A stretch of DNA of 8,415 nt from Treponema sp. Its GTDB lineage: Bacteria > Spirochaetota > Spirochaetia > Treponematales > Treponemataceae. Positions 1-7,368 of this stretch are shown here, piece after piece. Numbering within the stretch: position 1 is the first letter of the stretch; each line of letters starts with the position of its first letter. The position numbers and the translations under genes were made by a program. The notes beneath the pieces are model-generated. The model did not search any database, was not told where the DNA came from, and saw only the letters and a list, made by a program, of their open reading frames with translations. The stretch covers positions 1-8,415 of the forward strand of contig JAFLSP010000079.1 in assembly GCA_022510885.1 (NCBI GenBank). The letters are read 5' to 3'.

Positions 1-9
1 AGCGGCGCG

Positions 10-44
10 CGGTCTCCGGCGACGGATATTTTTCCGCAAGACCG
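10..44. repeat. Imperfect inverted repeat upstream of the pckG promoter
   Basis: CGGTCT at 10-15 is the reverse complement of AGACCG at 39-44. A smaller inner pair, CGG (23-25) with CCG (34-36), lies between them. The outer arm ends immediately before the proposed -35 hexamer. It could be an operator, the end of an upstream transcript or chance; a six-base match at this distance is weak evidence. Confidence 0.2.
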
Positions 45-73
45 TTGAACAAACTCCTCTTTTCTATTATCAT
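45..73 (+). promoter_or_regulatory. Candidate sigma70-type promoter for PEP carboxykinase
   Basis: TTGAAC at 45-50 serves as the -35 and TATCAT at 68-73 as the -10, separated by exactly 17 bases. Transcription would begin near position 80, giving a leader of about 70 bases before the start codon at 148. The match is good but not perfect (one or two mismatches per hexamer), and an upstream promoter outside the window cannot be excluded. Confidence 0.5.
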
Positions 74-137
74 GGGTATGAATCGGGAAAAACGAGCCGA
101 TGCGCAGGCGGATGGCGCGGCCCGGTTCCAGTCTTAT

Positions 138-142
138 AGGAG
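138..142 (+). promoter_or_regulatory. Ribosome binding site of pckG
   Basis: AGGAG at 138-142 lies five bases before the ATG at 148. It selects this ATG over the in-frame ATG at 100, which would add 16 residues (an arginine-rich, non-family-like extension) and has no comparable purine-rich site in front of it. Confidence 0.8.
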
Positions 143-147
143 TCTTT

Positions 148-1998
148 ATGGATTACAAAGCAATCAAGCACGCCAAGATTCTGGCGTGGGTTGAAGAATG
201 CATCAAGATGTGCGAGCCGGACAACGTTGTGGTGTGCGACGGCTCGACCAAGGAGTACGACACGCTGATGCAGAAATGCGTCGCCGCGGGTCTCGCCACT
301 CCGCTCAAGAAGAAGGCGAACAGCTTCCTGTTCCGCTCGCTTCCGTCAGACGTGGCGCGCGTTGAGGACCGCACGTTCATCTCCTCCGTCAAGCAGGAGG
401 ACGCGGGCCCGACCAACCACTGGATTGACCCCAAGGAGCTGAAGGCCACGATGCAGGGGCTGTACAAGGGCTGCATGCACGGGCGCACGATGTACGTCAT
501 CCCGTTCTGCATGGGGCCGCTCGGCTCACCGATTGCCAAGTACGGCATCGAGCTGACCGACAGCGAGTACGTGGTGCTGAACATGGACATCATGACGCGC
601 GCGGGCGAGCAGGTGTGGCAGTACCTCGGCACTGACGGCGAGTTCGTTCCCTGCCTGCACTCCGTGGGCAAGCCGCTCAACAACGGCGAGAAGGACAACG
701 GCGTGTGGCCCTGCGCGGACGTGGAGCACAAGTACATCTCCCACTTCCCCGAGGAGCGGCTCATCTGGTCCTACGGCTCTGGCTACGGCGGAAACGCGCT
801 GCTGGGCAAGAAGTGCTTCGCGCTGCGCATCGCGTCGGTCATCGCGCGCGACGAGGGCTGGCTCGCCGAGCACATGCTCATCCTCAAGCTGACCAACCCG
901 AAGGGCGAGGTCAAGTACGTGACGGGCGCGTTCCCGTCCGCATGCGGCAAGACGAACCTCGCCATGCTCATCCCGACCATCCCCGGCTGGAAGGTCGAGA
1001 CCATCGGCGACGACATCGCATGGATGAAGTTCGGCGACGACGGGCGGCTCTACGCCATCAACCCGGAGGCGGGCTTCTTCGGCGTGGCGCCGGGAACGAG
1101 CGAGGAGAGCAACAAGAACGCGCTCATCTCCGCGGAGAAGAACACGATTTTCACCAACTGCGCGCTCACCGAGGACGGCGACGTGTGGTGGGAGCAGATT
1201 GGCTACCCCGCCACGGGCAAGCTGGTTGACTGGAAGGGCAACACGCGCGACGCGCTCCCCAAGGACAAGTCTCCCAAGGGCGAGGAGTTCGCGCACCCGA
1301 ACGCGCGCTTCACCGCGCCGGCAAAGCAGTGCCCCTGCATCGCCAAGGAATGGGAGGACCCCAAGGGCGTTCCCATCAGCGCGATTCTCTTCGGAGGCCG
1401 CCGCCCGTCAACCGTGCCGCTCGTGCATCAGGCGCGCAGCTGGAACCACGGCGTGTTCCTGGGCTCCATCGTCGGCTCGGAGATTACCGCGGCCTCAACG
1501 ATTGACGCCTCTCAGGTGGGCAAAATCCGCCGCGACCCGTTCGCAATCCTGCCGTTCTGCGGCTACAACATGGGCGACTACTTCCAGCACTGGGTGAACG
1601 TGGGCAAGAAGGCGAAGGACCAGGACAAGCTGCCCAAGATTTTCTACGTGAACTGGTTCCGCAAGGACGACAACAACGCCGACCTGCCGGGCGGGTTCAT
1701 GTGGCCGGGCTACGGCGACAACAGCCGCGTCCTCGCATGGATTTTCGACCGCTGCGACGGCGCGGACAACTGCATCGAGACGCCGATTGGCTTCATGCCC
1801 AAGGACGGCGCAATCAACACGGACGGCCTCGCCGACTACTACAAGAAGACCCTGCCGGAAATCACCAAGGTGGACACGGAAGGCTGGCTCAAGGAAGTGA
1901 AGGACATCCGCGAGAACCACTACCCCAAATTCGGCGCGCACCTGCCCAAAGAGCTGAGCGAGTGCCTTGATGATTTGGAGAAGCGGCTCTCAAAGTAA
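148..1998 (+). CDS. pckG: Phosphoenolpyruvate carboxykinase, GTP-dependent
   Basis: Cytoplasmic enzyme interconverting oxaloacetate + GTP and phosphoenolpyruvate + GDP + CO2. It works in gluconeogenesis or, in many anaerobes, in the reverse CO2-fixing direction towards C4 acids. The protein is 616 aa, the normal length for the GTP family (about 600-620). The family signature FPSACGKTN is at 262-270 and contains the P-loop lysine (K268) and the reactive cysteine (C266). Putative Mn ligands K222, H242 and D289 match the positions known in the animal enzyme, as do Y213 in SGYGG, R71 and R418 for substrate binding. The nucleotide-site regions GDDIAWM (287-293) and NWFRKD (502-507) are intact. The ATG at 148 is chosen for its AGGAG site. 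The gene has its own promoter and a strong terminator, so it is probably monocistronic. Third positions are very rich in C and G, consistent with high expression. The ATP-type enzyme is excluded by these motifs. Confidence 0.97.
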   Translation: MDYKAIKHAKILAWVEECIKMCEPDNVVVCDGSTKEYDTLMQKCVAAGLATPLKKKANSFLFRSLPSDVARVEDRTFISSVKQEDAGPTNHWIDPKELKATMQGLYKGCMHGRTMYVIPFCMGPLGSPIAKYGIELTDSEYVVLNMDIMTRAGEQVWQYLGTDGEFVPCLHSVGKPLNNGEKDNGVWPCADVEHKYISHFPEERLIWSYGSGYGGNALLGKKCFALRIASVIARDEGWLAEHMLILKLTNPKGEVKYVTGAFPSACGKTNLAMLIPTIPGWKVETIGDDIAWMKFGDDGRLYAINPEAGFFGVAPGTSEESNKNALISAEKNTIFTNCALTEDGDVWWEQIGYPATGKLVDWKGNTRDALPKDKSPKGEEFAHPNARFTAPAKQCPCIAKEWEDPKGVPISAILFGGRRPSTVPLVHQARSWNHGVFLGSIVGSEITAASTIDASQVGKIRRDPFAILPFCGYNMGDYFQHWVNVGKKAKDQDKLPKIFYVNWFRKDDNNADLPGGFMWPGYGDNSRVLAWIFDRCDGADNCIETPIGFMPKDGAINTDGLADYYKKTLPEITKVDTEGWLKEVKDIRENHYPKFGAHLPKELSECLDDLEKRLSK

Positions 1999-2024
1999 GC
2001 CGCGCATGAGCGCATAGGCTGACG

Positions 2025-2056
2025 AACGCCGCCGGGCAACCGGCGGCGTTTTTGTT
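2025..2056 (+). terminator. Intrinsic terminator of pckG
   Basis: A perfect 11-bp stem (2025-2035 with 2040-2050) closes a GCAA tetraloop (2036-2039) and runs into a T-rich tract, TTTTT from 2049 then GTTT. GCAA is a GNRA loop, which stabilises the hairpin. It begins 26 bases after the pckG stop codon and separates that gene from the downstream EAL gene. Confidence 0.93.
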
Positions 2057-2123
2057 TGCGCGGGTATTTCGTCCCGCATCCCCCTGTTGCGCTTTGCCGA
2101 AAAAACCGTATGGTAATACACGT

Positions 2124-2151
2124 GTTTCATAAAACAAAGACAGCATGAAAC
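2124..2151. repeat. Inverted repeat GTTTCAT-N14-ATGAAAC
   Basis: GTTTCAT (2124-2130) and ATGAAAC (2145-2151) are perfect 7-base complements separated by 14 A-rich bases. The centre lies about 70 bases upstream of the -35 of the EAL gene promoter. The half-site spacing, about two helical turns centre to centre, suits a dimeric regulator. Function is inferred only. Confidence 0.35.
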
Positions 2152-2162
2152 AGTCGGCATGG

Positions 2163-2173
2163 GAACGGCGTTC
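2163..2173. repeat. Short palindrome GAACG-G-CGTTC
   Basis: An 11-base perfect dyad with a single central base, 32 bases upstream of the -35 at 2206. It is compact enough to be an operator half-pair. It resembles but does not match the Gram-positive LexA box, which has four bases between GAAC and GTTC rather than three. It could be chance in G+C-rich DNA. Confidence 0.25.
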
Positions 2174-2205
2174 TGGCCGGTTGCCGCGGAACAGCGCGTT
2201 TTTCC

Positions 2206-2234
2206 TTGCCTAATCGGGGGTTTGTCTATATAAT
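2206..2234 (+). promoter_or_regulatory. Sigma70-type promoter for the EAL-domain gene
   Basis: TTGCCT (2206-2211) and a perfect TATAAT (2229-2234) are separated by 17 bases. Transcription would start near 2241, giving a leader of about 45 bases before the TTG start at 2286. This is the best promoter in the window. Confidence 0.75.
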
Positions 2235-2266
2235 GATGAGTGAGTAAGTTGAGGGAGATTAGCACA

Positions 2267-2281
2267 AAGGAAGGGGGGAGG
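2267..2281 (+). promoter_or_regulatory. Extended purine-rich ribosome binding site supporting a TTG start
   Basis: A continuous purine run ending GGGGAGG (2275-2281) lies four bases before TTG at 2286, with a second AAGGAAGG core starting at 2267. No ATG lies in a suitable position: the first in-frame ATG falls inside the N-terminal membrane helix. The strong site may compensate for the weak start codon. Confidence 0.7.
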
Positions 2282-2285
2282 TATA

Positions 2286-4742
2286 TTGAAACGTAAAAAC
2301 ACGTCCCCGCAGTTTCTCAGATTTTTCCTCAGCGGTCTTGCGACGGCAGGCATCATATACAGCGTCGTCATGCTTTGCGTGGGCTACGTGCGTTCCGTAC
2401 AGAACGCGCCGCACATTCCGCTCCTGCGCAGCGACGCGGAGCGGAGCGTCCTGTTCATCTCGTCCTACAGCGAGAGCTTTGACACCTTGAGCGCGCAGAT
2501 AGCGGGCATTTACGGCGTGTTCGAGAAAAACAACGTCATCTGCGATGCCGAATACATGGACATGAAGAACTACGACACGCCGGAGAACGAGGAGCTCTTC
2601 TACATCACGCTCAAATACAAACTGGAACACCACAAGCCCTACGATGCCGTCATCTTGGGCGACGACCCCGCGCTCGAATTCGCCATGCGCTATCAGGACG
2701 AGCTGTTCGGCGAAACGCCGCTGGTCTTTTTTGGCATAAACGACACCGACCGGGCGCACCGTGCGGCAAAGCATCCGAACATGACGGGTTCGGTGGAGAA
2801 CTTCGAATTCGCGCAGATTATCGACCTCGCGCTCAAACTGAACCGAACCGCAACGAGCATCACGGCGGTGTACGACACGACGGTGAGCGGACTGGGCGAC
2901 GAAAAGCAGTTCTTCGCGCTCAAGGAGCGGTATCCTGCGGTCGCGTTCAACGCAATCAAGACGTCGGACTATACCCGCGCGGAACTGGGCAACAAAATCG
3001 CGCAGCTCGACAACAATACCGTCCTCATCTGCCTGAGCGCGTACACCGACAAAGACAACCGCTATCACTCCATTCCCGAGACAGCGCGGTTTTTCTACGC
3101 ACACGCAAAGATTCCCGTGTTCACTAAGCTGTTTGATTCGGTGGGCAAGGGATTTCTGGGCGGCTACCTGTTCGACTTCTACGAGGCGGGGCGGTATTCG
3201 GCGCAAGTCGTCGTGGACATCCTCGACGGCAAGGACATCAACGACTTCCCCCTCAAAACAGACCTGCCCTCGCATTTCTACTTTGACGACTCGCAGATGA
3301 AGCGTTTCCGGCTGAACGAGGGGCTGCTGCCGGAAGGCACGATTATCGTGAACAAAAAGCCGTCGTTCTGGAACCAGTTCCACGTCGTGCTCATGCCGTT
3401 CATCATCATCACGCTCTCGCTGTGCATCCTGCTCGCGCTCATGTACAACTACACGCGGCAGCTGCGCGCCGCCAACGAGCTTAACCCACTCACGCTCATT
3501 CCCAACCGCCGCATCGTGCTCGAAACGGTGCGCGCGCAGATAAAAAGCGGCATTGACTTTTCCATCATCAAAATCGGCGTGGACGGGCTGAAGACGATAA
3601 ACGCATTCTATACGTTTGAGTGCGGCGACTATATCCTGCGCGAGCTTGCGCAGCGGCTCAAGACAATTGACGGCATCGGAAACTACGTGGTGTCGCACTA
3701 CAGCAATGAGGAATTCGTGCTCGTCCTCAAGGGAAGCCACCTGAGCAAGAACGACAGCCTGCTGTTCCTGTTGCGGCAGATTATCTCCGAGCCGTTCAAC
3801 TTCGCCGAGAATCAGATTTTCATCAAGACGAACATCGGCATTGTCAACTACACGGGAAAAGACGACACCACGGTGGAGGAATACTTTGTCTACGTGGACA
3901 ACGCGATGATTGCGGCGCGGAGGCAGGGAAAGAACAAGACCATGTTCTTCACGGAAGAAATGCGCAAGGAAATGCACACCAAGCAGGAGGTCGCCAAGAT
4001 TCTTGAGAAGGCCTGCAACGACAGCGACGGGTTCTACGTGCTGTACCAGCCGCAGGTTGACATTACCACGGGCGAGATTCACGGCTACGAGGCGCTGGTG
4101 CGCATGAAGACCGTCAAGATTTTCCCGAGCCAGTTCATTCCCGTGGCGGAAGAGAGCGGGCTGATGGCAAAAATCGGGCGCATCGTGACGGAGCAGGTCG
4201 TCAAGCAGATGGTGGAATGGCGCAAGAACGGCTTTCCGCTTCGCAAGGTGTCCATCAACTACTCGGCGGCGCAGATGGCGGACAAGGAGTACGTCAGCTA
4301 CCTCAAGACCCTGCTTGACAAGAACGACATTCCGCCCAGCCTCATTCAGATTGAGATTACCGAGAGCCTGTTCATGGGCAACCAGAAAATCGCCACGGAA
4401 CTGGCAGCGGAATTCAACGCCATCGGCATTAAGCTGGCGCTGGACGACTTCGGCACGGGCTACTCGTCGCTCGCCTACCTCACCTACATTCCCGTGGAGA
4501 CGATTAAACTGGACAAATCGCTCGTGGATGCCTGTTTGCAGGAAAACAAGGAATCGTCGTTCATCAAGCACATCATCAACCTGGTGCACTCGCTCGACAT
4601 GAAGCTGATTGTTGAGGGCGTTGAGCACAAGTGGCAGTACGACATTCTGAAAAAGCTCAAGAACGACGTGATTCAGGGCTACTATTTCAGCAAGCCGATT
4701 ACGTCCAAGGACGTGGAGACTTTCGTTCCCTCGTTCAAGTAG
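2286..4742 (+). CDS. Membrane cyclic-di-GMP phosphodiesterase with substrate-binding sensor, degenerate GGDEF and EAL domains
   Basis: Protein of 818 aa, read from TTG. A membrane helix at about 13-34 is followed by an extracytoplasmic domain at about 53-350 that resembles the ABC-transporter substrate-binding family PF04392 (VLFISSY near 55-61, AVILGDDPAL 121-130, PLVFFGIND 145-153, FLGGYLFD 290-297). A second helix lies at 366-388. The GGDEF-like domain (about 395-555) keeps LIPNRR, but the signature is SNEEF (473-477) and the first metal-binding Asp is G431, so diguanylate cyclase activity is unlikely. The EAL domain (about 570-815) has the expected catalytic set: E602 (EAL), N658, E690, D720-D721, K741, E777 and Q797. 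I infer hydrolysis of c-di-GMP to pGpG, controlled by an unknown small ligand outside the membrane, affecting motility or surface behaviour. It has its own promoter and is not in an operon with pckG. Function of the EAL domain is confident; the ligand is unknown. Confidence 0.93.
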   Translation: MKRKNTSPQFLRFFLSGLATAGIIYSVVMLCVGYVRSVQNAPHIPLLRSDAERSVLFISSYSESFDTLSAQIAGIYGVFEKNNVICDAEYMDMKNYDTPENEELFYITLKYKLEHHKPYDAVILGDDPALEFAMRYQDELFGETPLVFFGINDTDRAHRAAKHPNMTGSVENFEFAQIIDLALKLNRTATSITAVYDTTVSGLGDEKQFFALKERYPAVAFNAIKTSDYTRAELGNKIAQLDNNTVLICLSAYTDKDNRYHSIPETARFFYAHAKIPVFTKLFDSVGKGFLGGYLFDFYEAGRYSAQVVVDILDGKDINDFPLKTDLPSHFYFDDSQMKRFRLNEGLLPEGTIIVNKKPSFWNQFHVVLMPFIIITLSLCILLALMYNYTRQLRAANELNPLTLIPNRRIVLETVRAQIKSGIDFSIIKIGVDGLKTINAFYTFECGDYILRELAQRLKTIDGIGNYVVSHYSNEEFVLVLKGSHLSKNDSLLFLLRQIISEPFNFAENQIFIKTNIGIVNYTGKDDTTVEEYFVYVDNAMIAARRQGKNKTMFFTEEMRKEMHTKQEVAKILEKACNDSDGFYVLYQPQVDITTGEIHGYEALVRMKTVKIFPSQFIPVAEESGLMAKIGRIVTEQVVKQMVEWRKNGFPLRKVSINYSAAQMADKEYVSYLKTLLDKNDIPPSLIQIEITESLFMGNQKIATELAAEFNAIGIKLALDDFGTGYSSLAYLTYIPVETIKLDKSLVDACLQENKESSFIKHIINLVHSLDMKLIVEGVEHKWQYDILKKLKNDVIQGYYFSKPITSKDVETFVPSFK

Positions 4743-4768
4743 GACAAAGCGAAAGCCGGTGCGACCGC
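4743..4768. other. 26-base convergent intergenic gap without terminator
   Basis: The stop codons of the EAL gene (plus strand) and the ATPase gene (minus strand) face each other here. The only pairing is a four-base CGGT/ACCG stem with a three-base loop at the right edge, and there is no T tract on either strand. Transcripts therefore probably overlap into the opposing gene or end by another mechanism. Confidence 0.6.
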
Positions 4769-5746
4769 CTACCGCAGCGTGTACGAATGCGTAATGGCAA
4801 GGCGGACGGTCTGCCCGGCACGAAGCGCAGTACCGTCGCTTGTATGGTCGTCCACGATGGCGATGCCGCCCGTGACGGCCGCGCACTGAATGCGGTAGCG
4901 GATAGTCCCGCCAAAGAACGAGGCGGCAAGCACCGTGCCGCTCAGGTCGCCCGCACCGTCCGTACTGAACGAAAACCATTCGGGACGGACAAGCCGCGTC
5001 GTGCCGTCGCGCTCGATGAAATTCGCGCGTCCCACAAAGTCGGCGACAAAAGCGTTTGCGGGCGAGAAATAGACTTCCTGCGGCGTTCCCGCCTGCTGGA
5101 GCGCGCCGCGGTTTATGACGGCAATGCGGTCGGAAAGCGAGAGCGCCTCCTCCTGGTCATGGGTGACGTATATCGTGGTCACGCCCAAATCGCGCTGAAT
5201 GTCCTGCAACTCCTCGCGGACGAGCGCGCGCAGTTTCGCGTCAAGGCTGGAAAGCGGCTCGTCCATGAGCAGCACGAGCGGCTTGAGGACAAGCGCGCGC
5301 CCGAGCGCGACCCGCTGCTGCTGCCCGCCGCTCAGCTCGTGCGGATAGCGGCCGAGCAGATTTTCGATGCCCAGAACGCGCGCCGTCTGCTGCACGAGCG
5401 CACGAGCCTCGTCCTTCGGCTTTTTCTGAATCCGCAGGCCGTAGAGCAGGTTTTTTTCCACTGTAAGGTGCGGAAACAGCGCGTAATCCTGAAAAACCAT
5501 GCCCACCTTGCGCCGGTCGGGGGCGATGCCGCGCTGGTCAACGCCGTTCATGCGCACCGTGCCGGCATCCGGGTCAAGGAAGCCCGAAATCAGGCGCAGC
5601 AGGGTCGTCTTGCCGCAGCCGCTCGGCCCGAGCAGCGTGGTGAAACTGCCCGCCGCGACCTCAAGCGAAAAGTCGCGCACTGCCGCCGTCCTGCCGAACG
5701 AAAAAGAAACGTGCTCCAACGAAAGCGTCGCGTGCTCTGCCATCAT
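4769..5746 (-). CDS. ABC transporter ATP-binding protein, ferric iron/FbpC-like family
   Basis: Cytoplasmic ATPase energising the importer encoded directly upstream. It is 325 aa with all nucleotide-binding motifs: Walker A GPSGCGKTT (40-48), Q-loop Q86, signature LSGGQQQ (138-144), Walker B VLLMDEP (158-164) with catalytic E163, D-loop SSLD (166-169) and switch H196. A C-terminal TOBE-like regulatory domain starts near 250 (VRPEWF 253-258), as in FbpC, PotA and related importers. The ATG at 5746 overlaps the permease stop in an ATGA arrangement, implying translational coupling. The next codon is also ATG (5743); it sits six bases from AGGGGG rather than three and may be the true start. This third gene of the operon completes a full importer. 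Family level is certain; ferric iron is one option among sulfate-, polyamine-, phosphonate- and sugar-phosphate-like substrates. Confidence 0.93.
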   Translation of the reverse strand: MMAEHATLSLEHVSFSFGRTAAVRDFSLEVAAGSFTTLLGPSGCGKTTLLRLISGFLDPDAGTVRMNGVDQRGIAPDRRKVGMVFQDYALFPHLTVEKNLLYGLRIQKKPKDEARALVQQTARVLGIENLLGRYPHELSGGQQQRVALGRALVLKPLVLLMDEPLSSLDAKLRALVREELQDIQRDLGVTTIYVTHDQEEALSLSDRIAVINRGALQQAGTPQEVYFSPANAFVADFVGRANFIERDGTTRLVRPEWFSFSTDGAGDLSGTVLAASFFGGTIRYRIQCAAVTGGIAIVDDHTSDGTALRAGQTVRLAITHSYTLR

Positions 5747-7362
5747 CTGCCCCCTGTCCGCCGCGTGAACCTGCCGATTATCAGCCTGCCGATGCCCAAA
5801 ACCGCAAAGGTGACGAGCGTGAGCAGCAAGGCAAGCGCCGCCGATTTTCCCCAGTCGCCCTGCTCCGCAAGGTTCAGGATGCGCACGGAGGCGAGCGGCG
5901 TTCTGAACGAAACCAAAAAAATCACCGCGCTCAGCGTGCCCACGCCGCGCACGAACGAATAGACAAAAGAAGAGAACAGCCCGCCCGCCGCAAGCGGCAG
6001 CAGCACCGTGCCGAACACGCGCAAAGGACTTGCGCCGAGCGACCGCGCGCCGTCATCAAGCGTCGTGCGTACCTGCGCGTAGGCGGCCGACATGATGCGG
6101 TACGAAAAGGGCAAAAAGCCCACCGTCATGGCGATAACGATAAGCACCGACGAGGCACGGAAATGCAGGCGGTTCGCCGCAAGCGCAATGGCAAGCCCGA
6201 GCAGCGAGCCGGGAATTGCCGACGGCAGCTGCGCAAGCACGTCGAGCGAGCGGCGCAAGGGAAGCGACGTGCGGTGCGTCAGGTACGCGGCAAGGCTTGC
6301 AATCAGCGTGGAAAGGAGCGCGCTCACCAAGGCGAACGCGAGGGAGTTGCGCACCTCGTGCAGATAGCGCGCCAAGGCGCGCACGTGGTTGAGCGTGAGC
6401 GAGGTGTTCACGCCCCACAGTTTTTGGAACGCGCCCGCCGCAATCGCCGCAAGCTGCGCCACAATCGCAAGCGAGATGAGCGCGCAGAAAGCGGTCAGAC
6501 AGACGCGCACGGCAAGCCGGGTCTTCCTGCGCGGCGTGGCAGACGGCTTGCCGCCAATCGTCGCCGTCCGCGCCGCGTTCGCCCTGAGCATCCGGTCCTG
6601 CAAAACGAACAGTCCCACCGACGGCACGACAAGCACCAGCCCGAGCACCGCGCTCGTCCCCGCGTTCAGCCAGCCCGTCAGCTGCGTGTAGATTTCCACC
6701 GCAAGCACGCGGAAACGCCCGCCCACAATCATCGGATTGCCGAAGTCGCTCAGCACGGAGACCGCGATGAACAAAAACGCGCCCAAAATGCCCGGAAGCG
6801 ACAGCGGCAGCGTCACCGACCAAAAGATTCGCGCGCCGCCCGCGCCCATGCCGCGCGCCGCCTGCTCCACATTCGCACCGATGCCGCGCAAGGTCTGCGC
6901 GCAGATAAGGTAGGCAATCGGAAAAAAGCAGAGCGTCTGCGCCAAAAGCAGCCCCCAGAATCCGTAGAGCGACACATCCAAGCCGAGCAGCACGTGCGTC
7001 ACAAAGCCCTGCCGCCCGAACAGCAGGATGAAGGCAAGCCCGCCCACGAACGGCGGCGTGACCAAATGCGCGACCGGCACGACGGAAAAGAACCGCCCGC
7101 AGAAGATGTCGCCGCGCTCCACCGCATAGGCGTAGGCATAGCCCACCGCCACCGACAGCACCGTGGAGCACAGGCAGACCGCCGCCGTGTTCCGCATGGC
7201 CACGTGCCAGCGGGCAGAACTCAGCACGGACACGATGTCGGCACGGCTCGGCGCGAGCGCGACGAAAAAAAGCGGCACGAGAACACACACTGCAAAAAAA
7301 ATGACGACGGCAGCCCACACAGCAACGAAGGGCCAGCCGCCGCCACGCACACCATGACGCAA
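5743..7362 (-). CDS. ABC transporter permease, two fused transmembrane domains (FbpB/AfuB-like)
   Basis: Inner-membrane channel of the importer, 539 aa, in which two permease domains are joined in one chain, as in FbpB/SfuB-type iron transporters and ThiP. Each half has a cytoplasmic EAA loop that docks to the ATPase: QAARGMGAGGARIFWSVTLPL at about 167-187 and DGARSLGASPLRVFGTVLLPL at about 437-457. Many hydrophobic segments surround these, including 12-37, 58-80, 93-116, 134-156, 188-205, 236-255, 285-310, 338-360, 380-396, 403-420, 455-485 and 507-530. A basic linker near 257-285 separates the halves. The start is uncertain: TTG at 7362 is only three bases from AGGGG, and an in-frame GTG at 7350 is the alternative. 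The ATG at 7355 is out of frame. It begins six bases after the binding-protein stop and ends inside the ATPase start. Confidence 0.92.
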   Translation of the reverse strand: MRHGVRGGGWPFVAVWAAVVIFFAVCVLVPLFFVALAPSRADIVSVLSSARWHVAMRNTAAVCLCSTVLSVAVGYAYAYAVERGDIFCGRFFSVVPVAHLVTPPFVGGLAFILLFGRQGFVTHVLLGLDVSLYGFWGLLLAQTLCFFPIAYLICAQTLRGIGANVEQAARGMGAGGARIFWSVTLPLSLPGILGAFLFIAVSVLSDFGNPMIVGGRFRVLAVEIYTQLTGWLNAGTSAVLGLVLVVPSVGLFVLQDRMLRANAARTATIGGKPSATPRRKTRLAVRVCLTAFCALISLAIVAQLAAIAAGAFQKLWGVNTSLTLNHVRALARYLHEVRNSLAFALVSALLSTLIASLAAYLTHRTSLPLRRSLDVLAQLPSAIPGSLLGLAIALAANRLHFRASSVLIVIAMTVGFLPFSYRIMSAAYAQVRTTLDDGARSLGASPLRVFGTVLLPLAAGGLFSSFVYSFVRGVGTLSAVIFLVSFRTPLASVRILNLAEQGDWGKSAALALLLTLVTFAVLGIGRLIIGRFTRRTGGR

Positions 7363-7368
7363 AAGCCC

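Larger units (their letters stand above)
2057..2205. other. Intergenic regulatory stretch between pckG and the EAL gene
   Basis: No credible gene is present; the open frames crossing it on the minus strand run through the terminator and have no family-like protein. It contains a GCGGG/CCCGC stem (2060-2064 with 2073-2077) without a T tract, and two inverted repeats listed separately. It is more A+T-rich than the genes on either side, especially 2100-2150. Confidence 0.5.

Noticed and set aside
526..1296. A 256-codon minus-strand open frame inside pckG
   Set aside because: It is a codon-register shadow of a strongly biased gene and stops where TCA serine codons occur in pckG.
2163..2173. LexA/SOS box
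   Set aside because: The dyad has three bases between GAAC and GTTC instead of the four of the Gram-positive box, and the neighbouring gene has no DNA-damage role.
2186..2204. Second terminator (CGCG-GAACAG-CGCG followed by TTTTT)
   Set aside because: The stem is only four base pairs and lies just upstream of the -35 hexamer; it is too weak to call.
1990..2265. Minus-strand open frames in the pckG-EAL gap
   Set aside because: They read through the pckG terminator hairpin and the EAL promoter, and the translations have no family resemblance or good ribosome binding site.
2259..4979. A 906-codon open frame on the minus strand antisense to the EAL gene
   Set aside because: Its codons are in exact register with the sense codons, so it is open simply because the sense gene uses no TTA, CTA or TCA codons. 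The translation is rich in Arg, Val and His, has no recognisable domain and runs across the convergent gap.
4631..5962. A 443-codon plus-strand open frame over the ATPase gene
   Set aside because: It is again in codon register with the real minus-strand gene, which has every ABC ATPase motif; the antisense translation shows no family features.
6056..7318. A 420-codon minus-strand open frame within the permease gene
   Set aside because: It is a different frame of the same strand with a low-complexity Ala/Arg/Cys/Gly-rich translation; the overlapping frame has two EAA loops and a regular membrane-helix pattern.
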